Origin: Methylomicrobium sp.
GTDB lineage: Bacteria > Pseudomonadota > Gammaproteobacteria > Methylococcales > Methylomonadaceae
Assembly: GCA_007135635.1 (NCBI GenBank)
Contig: SLIO01000162.1
Coordinates: 1-7,677 of the forward strand
Length of the DNA: 7,677 nucleotides
Direction: 5' to 3'
A model generated the notes under the pieces. The model made no database searches. It was not told where the DNA came from and saw nothing but the letters and a program-made list of their open reading frames with translations. The stretch's first letter is position 1, and the number at the start of each line of letters is the position of its first letter. The position numbers and the translations under genes were made by a program. Positions 5,330 to 7,677 of the stretch are shown here, piece after piece.

Positions 5330-6699
5330 ACAACCGTCAACTGACGTAAAACTGCTATCATCGCCGATGCTTTATCAAAGCACTCCTGGTATTCCTCTTC
5401 CATCACCGAGTCATTGACGATACCACCACCGGCCCAGAAACGTATCGTATCATCCGAATACACCAAGGTTCTGATCGCGATATTGGTATCCATATTGCCG
5501 TCGAATCCCATGTAGCCAATCGCTCCGCAATAAACACCCCGCCGATGCGGCTCTAATTCTTCGATGATTTGCATTGCCCTTATCTTTGGTGCACCGGTAA
5601 TCGAACCGCCTGGAAAACAGCTTCTCAATAAATCCAAGCCATGCTGACCTTCTGCTAATTCACCGGTGACCGTGCTCACCAAGTGATGCACGGTCGCATA
5701 ACTTTCAATATCGAATAAACGGGGAACTTTAACTGAACCTTTTTTGCAAGTCTTACCGATATCGTTGCGCAACAAGTCGACGATCATGACATTTTCGGCC
5801 CGGTCTTTTTTGCTGCTTTCCAACTGACTGATTTGATCAAGATCCTCTGCGTGACTGGGTTTCCTGGGGCGAGTTCCTTTGATCGGCTTGGTTTCGACAA
5901 AGCCATCCCGAAGCTTTAAAAAACGTTCTGGGGAAGAACTCAACACGCTGGCCTCCGGCGTATTCATATATGCACTAAACGGCGCCGAATTTAATTCACG
6001 CAATTTAAGATACGCATGCCAAGGATCGCCATGGCATGACGCACTGAAACGCTGGGCAAGATTGACCTGGTAACAATCGCCTTCTTTTAGATAATGCTTG
6101 ATTCGACCAAACGCCTCGGCATAATCCGCCTGATCAAAGTTGGCTTGGACAGGCCCTGTGACATGAAACCCATTTTGCATTCTTTCTTCCGGCAATCGGC
6201 TGAACAATACCGTCAAATGCGCCAATTGCGCCTCGTCGATATAACCGACTAAGCGACTGCGGCGCAGTTGATGATCGACAACCAAAGCCCATTCGTAAAT
6301 ACCGACCGCCATTTCGGCAATATTTTCGGCATCCCTCGCAATGACGGGTAGTTTTTCCAAGCGGCGCGCCAAATCGTAGGAAAAATAACCGATGGCGCCG
6401 CCATTAAAGGGCAAATCGTCGAATCCCGGCCGCTTCGGCAATAATTGCTGTTTGACCAGATCAAAGGGATCGTCTGTCGATTCACTGACAACAAGCCCCC
6501 GTTTGATCTTGGTGACATTTCCCTGCGTGACTAAGGTGCAAACCGGATCGGCGGCAATGATATCGAAACAGCCTTGTCGACTAACCGGATATCCGCTATC
6601 TAAAAACACCGCCCAAGGTTTACCGGCAAGCGGTTCGAACAAGCGAGCACTATCTTCGAAATAAGGAAGTGGTTGATTGATGATTTTAGATAGCGACAT
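5326..6699 (-). CDS. pabB: Aminodeoxychorismate synthase component I
   Basis: With a PabA-type glutaminase, this cytoplasmic enzyme converts chorismate to 4-amino-4-deoxychorismate, which the lyase PabC turns into p-aminobenzoate, a precursor of folate and tetrahydromethanopterin. The 457-residue length is close to that of E. coli PabB. It has an N-terminal anthranilate-synthase-like domain (about 10-150) and a chorismate-binding domain (about 185-450). Key blocks: GDCYQVNLAQRF 207-218; PIKGT 272-276 with the lysine (K274) that marks PabB, where TrpE has Ala; DRAENVMIVDLLRNDIG 299-315; FPGGSITGAPK 362-372; GNMDTNIAIRTL 401-412; and GGGIVNDS 424-431. A stop codon lies directly before the ATG in frame, fixing 6699 as the earliest start; no clear Shine-Dalgarno site is seen. 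No fused PabA or PabC domain is present, so those must be encoded elsewhere. It leads a coupled operon with the MfnE-like kinase. Confidence 0.95.
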   Translation of the reverse strand: MSLSKIINQPLPYFEDSARLFEPLAGKPWAVFLDSGYPVSRQGCFDIIAADPVCTLVTQGNVTKIKRGLVVSESTDDPFDLVKQQLLPKRPGFDDLPFNGGAIGYFSYDLARRLEKLPVIARDAENIAEMAVGIYEWALVVDHQLRRSRLVGYIDEAQLAHLTVLFSRLPEERMQNGFHVTGPVQANFDQADYAEAFGRIKHYLKEGDCYQVNLAQRFSASCHGDPWHAYLKLRELNSAPFSAYMNTPEASVLSSSPERFLKLRDGFVETKPIKGTRPRKPSHAEDLDQISQLESSKKDRAENVMIVDLLRNDIGKTCKKGSVKVPRLFDIESYATVHHLVSTVTGELAEGQHGLDLLRSCFPGGSITGAPKIRAMQIIEELEPHRRGVYCGAIGYMGFDGNMDTNIAIRTLVYSDDTIRFWAGGGIVNDSVMEEEYQECFDKASAMIAVLRQLTVV

Positions 6700-6791
6700 T
6701 TAGTAGAGAAAGAGGGTAACCGTTCGGAGTCATCCAAAATTCCGCGACGTTTGAGAGCGCAGCATCGAATGCCGGTGAACAAGATTGCAAT

Positions 6792-6797
6792 TTTATA
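6792..6797 (-). promoter_or_regulatory. Possible -10 box for the pabB operon
   Basis: TATAAA (within TTATAAAAT on the minus strand) lies 92 bases before the pabB ATG. The -35 region at 16-18 bp is poor (GTTTCT-like). It is the best -10 match in the gap, but the call is weak. Confidence 0.28.
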
Positions 6798-6904
6798 ACA
6801 TCCTAGGGTATTTAAGAAACGCAAATGGAAACGATACCAGAACAAGCGCATTAATCTAAATTCGGCAGTTTAACTGAAGTTCATGCAGTCCTTGAACCGC
6901 TTGT

Positions 6905-6962
6905 CCTAAAAATTTGAATAGCCTTTCCTGACTATGTTTACCTTTTGCACTTCAAATTTAGG
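6905..6962. repeat. Imperfect inverted repeat
   Basis: CCTAAAAATTTGAA (6905-6918) is matched in reverse complement by TTCAAATTTAGG (6951-6962), differing only by a two-base length change in the A-run. The arms enclose 32 bases. It lies about 70 bases after the truA stop on the transcribed strand. It could be an RNA stem-loop, a small inverted-repeat element or part of a larger dispersed repeat. Confidence 0.45.
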
Positions 6963-7031
6963 TAATGCCCGAAGAGGCGAGGTGTGTCCGACAAAAACTT
7001 TTTATGAAGTAATTACTGAAAGAGCTAAATT

Positions 7032-7677
7032 TTAAGCCTTCGTATGATCATCGAAACGTTTCGCATCGGGCGGCAGCTTATCAAATACCGGATGTTTCGT
7101 AATTCCGTAATGTTCTGGATAATAAACGCCGCCTAAATACAAGCCATCGGGCGGAGCAGTCACCCCTCCCTGATCACGGTCCTTAATCAGCAATAACTCT
7201 TGTGTCCAATCGACCGGTTGTTTATCCATACCGATTTCCATCAATACGCCGGCAATGTTTCTGACCATGTGGTGCAAAAACGCATTGGCCGAAATATCCA
7301 TAATGACTTTTTCCTGCTCGCGGTAAACATCAATAAAATGCATCATGCGGCAGGGGCTTTTGGATTGACAGCCTTGCGCCCTGAACGACGAAAAATCATG
7401 ATCGCCAATCAAATATTGTGCTGCTCGATGCATTTTTTCGGCATCCAGCGGCTGATAGCACCATGTGACTTGTTTGCGCAGCAACGCCGATTTCATCGGT
7501 CTATTCAGAATGACATAGCGGTAAAACCGGGCAATAGCGCTATAACGGGCATGAAAATCGAAAGCCGCCTGTTGCGCCCAAATGATCCTGATGTCATCGG
7601 GCAAATGAGTATTCCCTCCCATCATCCAACTATATAAAGAGCGTTGAACCCGTGTATCGAAATGCACAACTTGCTCG
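7032..7677 (-). CDS. truA: tRNA pseudouridine(38-40) synthase TruA, 5' part off window
   Basis: TruA isomerises uridines 38-40 in the anticodon stem of many tRNAs to pseudouridine. The window holds 214 codons plus the stop. The reading frame stays open through the right edge, with EQVVHFDT as the first complete residues, so the GTG that a gene finder might pick near the edge is an internal Val. Recognisable blocks, matching E. coli TruA as I recall it: LPDDIRI, the DFHARYSAIARFYRYV segment, QPLDAEKMHRAAQYLIGDHDFSSFRA, CQSKSP, and ANAFLHHMVRNIAGVLMEIG, then the DGLYLGGVYYP C-terminus. The catalytic Asp lies in the GRTDAGVH motif, which should be just upstream and outside the window. No sign of damage in the visible part. 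It is upstream of the pabB operon on the same strand, separated by 332 bp. Confidence 0.95.
   Translation of the reverse strand, partial: EQVVHFDTRVQRSLYSWMMGGNTHLPDDIRIIWAQQAAFDFHARYSAIARFYRYVILNRPMKSALLRKQVTWCYQPLDAEKMHRAAQYLIGDHDFSSFRAQGCQSKSPCRMMHFIDVYREQEKVIMDISANAFLHHMVRNIAGVLMEIGMDKQPVDWTQELLLIKDRDQGGVTAPPDGLYLGGVYYPEHYGITKHPVFDKLPPDAKRFDDHTKA

Larger units (their letters stand above)
6700..7031. other. 332-bp intergenic region between truA and pabB
   Basis: No credible gene was found. It contains a weak promoter candidate for pabB, an inverted repeat pair (6905-6962) and several short palindromes: CAGTTTAACTG at 6866-6876, a GTTCA/TGAAC stem at 6879-6897 and AGTAATTACT at 7008-7017. 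No T-run-backed hairpin after truA was convincing, so where truA transcription ends is unclear. The density of inverted repeats would fit a small dispersed repeat or an untranslated leader. Confidence 0.5.

Noticed and set aside
5326..6699. Anthranilate synthase TrpE instead of PabB
   Set aside because: The PIKGT lysine, the total length and the block-by-block similarity to E. coli PabB favour PabB; TrpE normally has PIAGT there.
6600..6851. 83-codon minus-strand ORF starting in the gap before pabB
   Set aside because: It runs out of frame into pabB, has Cys/Arg-rich low-complexity content and no ribosome-binding site. It looks like a shadow frame.
6993..7017. AAAAACTTTTT and AGTAATTACT as a truA terminator
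   Set aside because: The stems are short and A/T-only, not arranged as a GC-rich hairpin followed by a T-run in the truA direction.
6934..7035. Short plus-strand ORF (33 codons) in the truA-pabB gap
   Set aside because: No Shine-Dalgarno site, unremarkable composition, and it overlaps the truA stop in antisense. Not supportable without conservation data.
7200..7637. 145-codon plus-strand ORF antisense to truA
   Set aside because: It lies wholly inside the clearly recognised TruA coding region on the other strand, so it is a mirror frame.

Overview
This window is chromosomal DNA from what is most likely a gammaproteobacterial methylotroph or methanotroph (Methylococcales-like). That is an inference from two points: a TruA and a PabB that both read like gammaproteobacterial proteins, and a pabB gene translationally coupled to a small amino-acid-kinase-fold protein of the MfnE type. 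MfnE-type kinases serve the methanofuran/methylofuran and methanopterin cofactors that methylotrophs use for C1 oxidation. I could not check the taxonomy.

Layout. Bases 1-69 hold a heptanucleotide tandem-repeat array that runs off the left edge. Bases 79-3382 (minus strand) hold two overlapping genes for diverged, paralogous, probably membrane-associated P-loop GTPases. A 126-156 bp divergent intergenic region (the size depends on the GTPase start) follows, with a perfect 16-bp palindrome and probable promoter elements. Bases 3539-3958 (plus strand) encode a small lipoprotein. A convergent intergenic region (3959-4091) contains two hairpins; the second has the GTAG-plus-hairpin layout of a REP element. 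Bases 4092-6699 (minus strand) form a tightly coupled three-gene operon, pabB > MfnE-like kinase > DUF2959-like coiled-coil protein. A 332-bp gap with inverted repeats and a weak promoter candidate separates it from the 3' part of truA (7032-7677, minus strand), whose 5' end lies outside the window.

How the genes fit together. PabB feeds p-aminobenzoate synthesis, which serves folate and, in C1-oxidising bacteria, tetrahydromethanopterin. The kinase probably phosphorylates an alcohol intermediate of a C1-carrier cofactor. The third operon gene is an alpha-helical protein of unknown function that is locked to the other two by overlapping stop and start codons. The GTPase pair looks like a separate two-component, dynamin-like or Era-like membrane system. 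One member has an intact P-loop with two predicted membrane segments. The other has an intact P-loop, a degenerate guanine-specificity motif and a hydrophobic C-terminal region. No phage, IS or CRISPR feature was seen. The most novel-looking parts are the GTPase pair, the DUF2959-like gene in a cofactor operon, and the three classes of repeat or palindromic DNA in the gaps.
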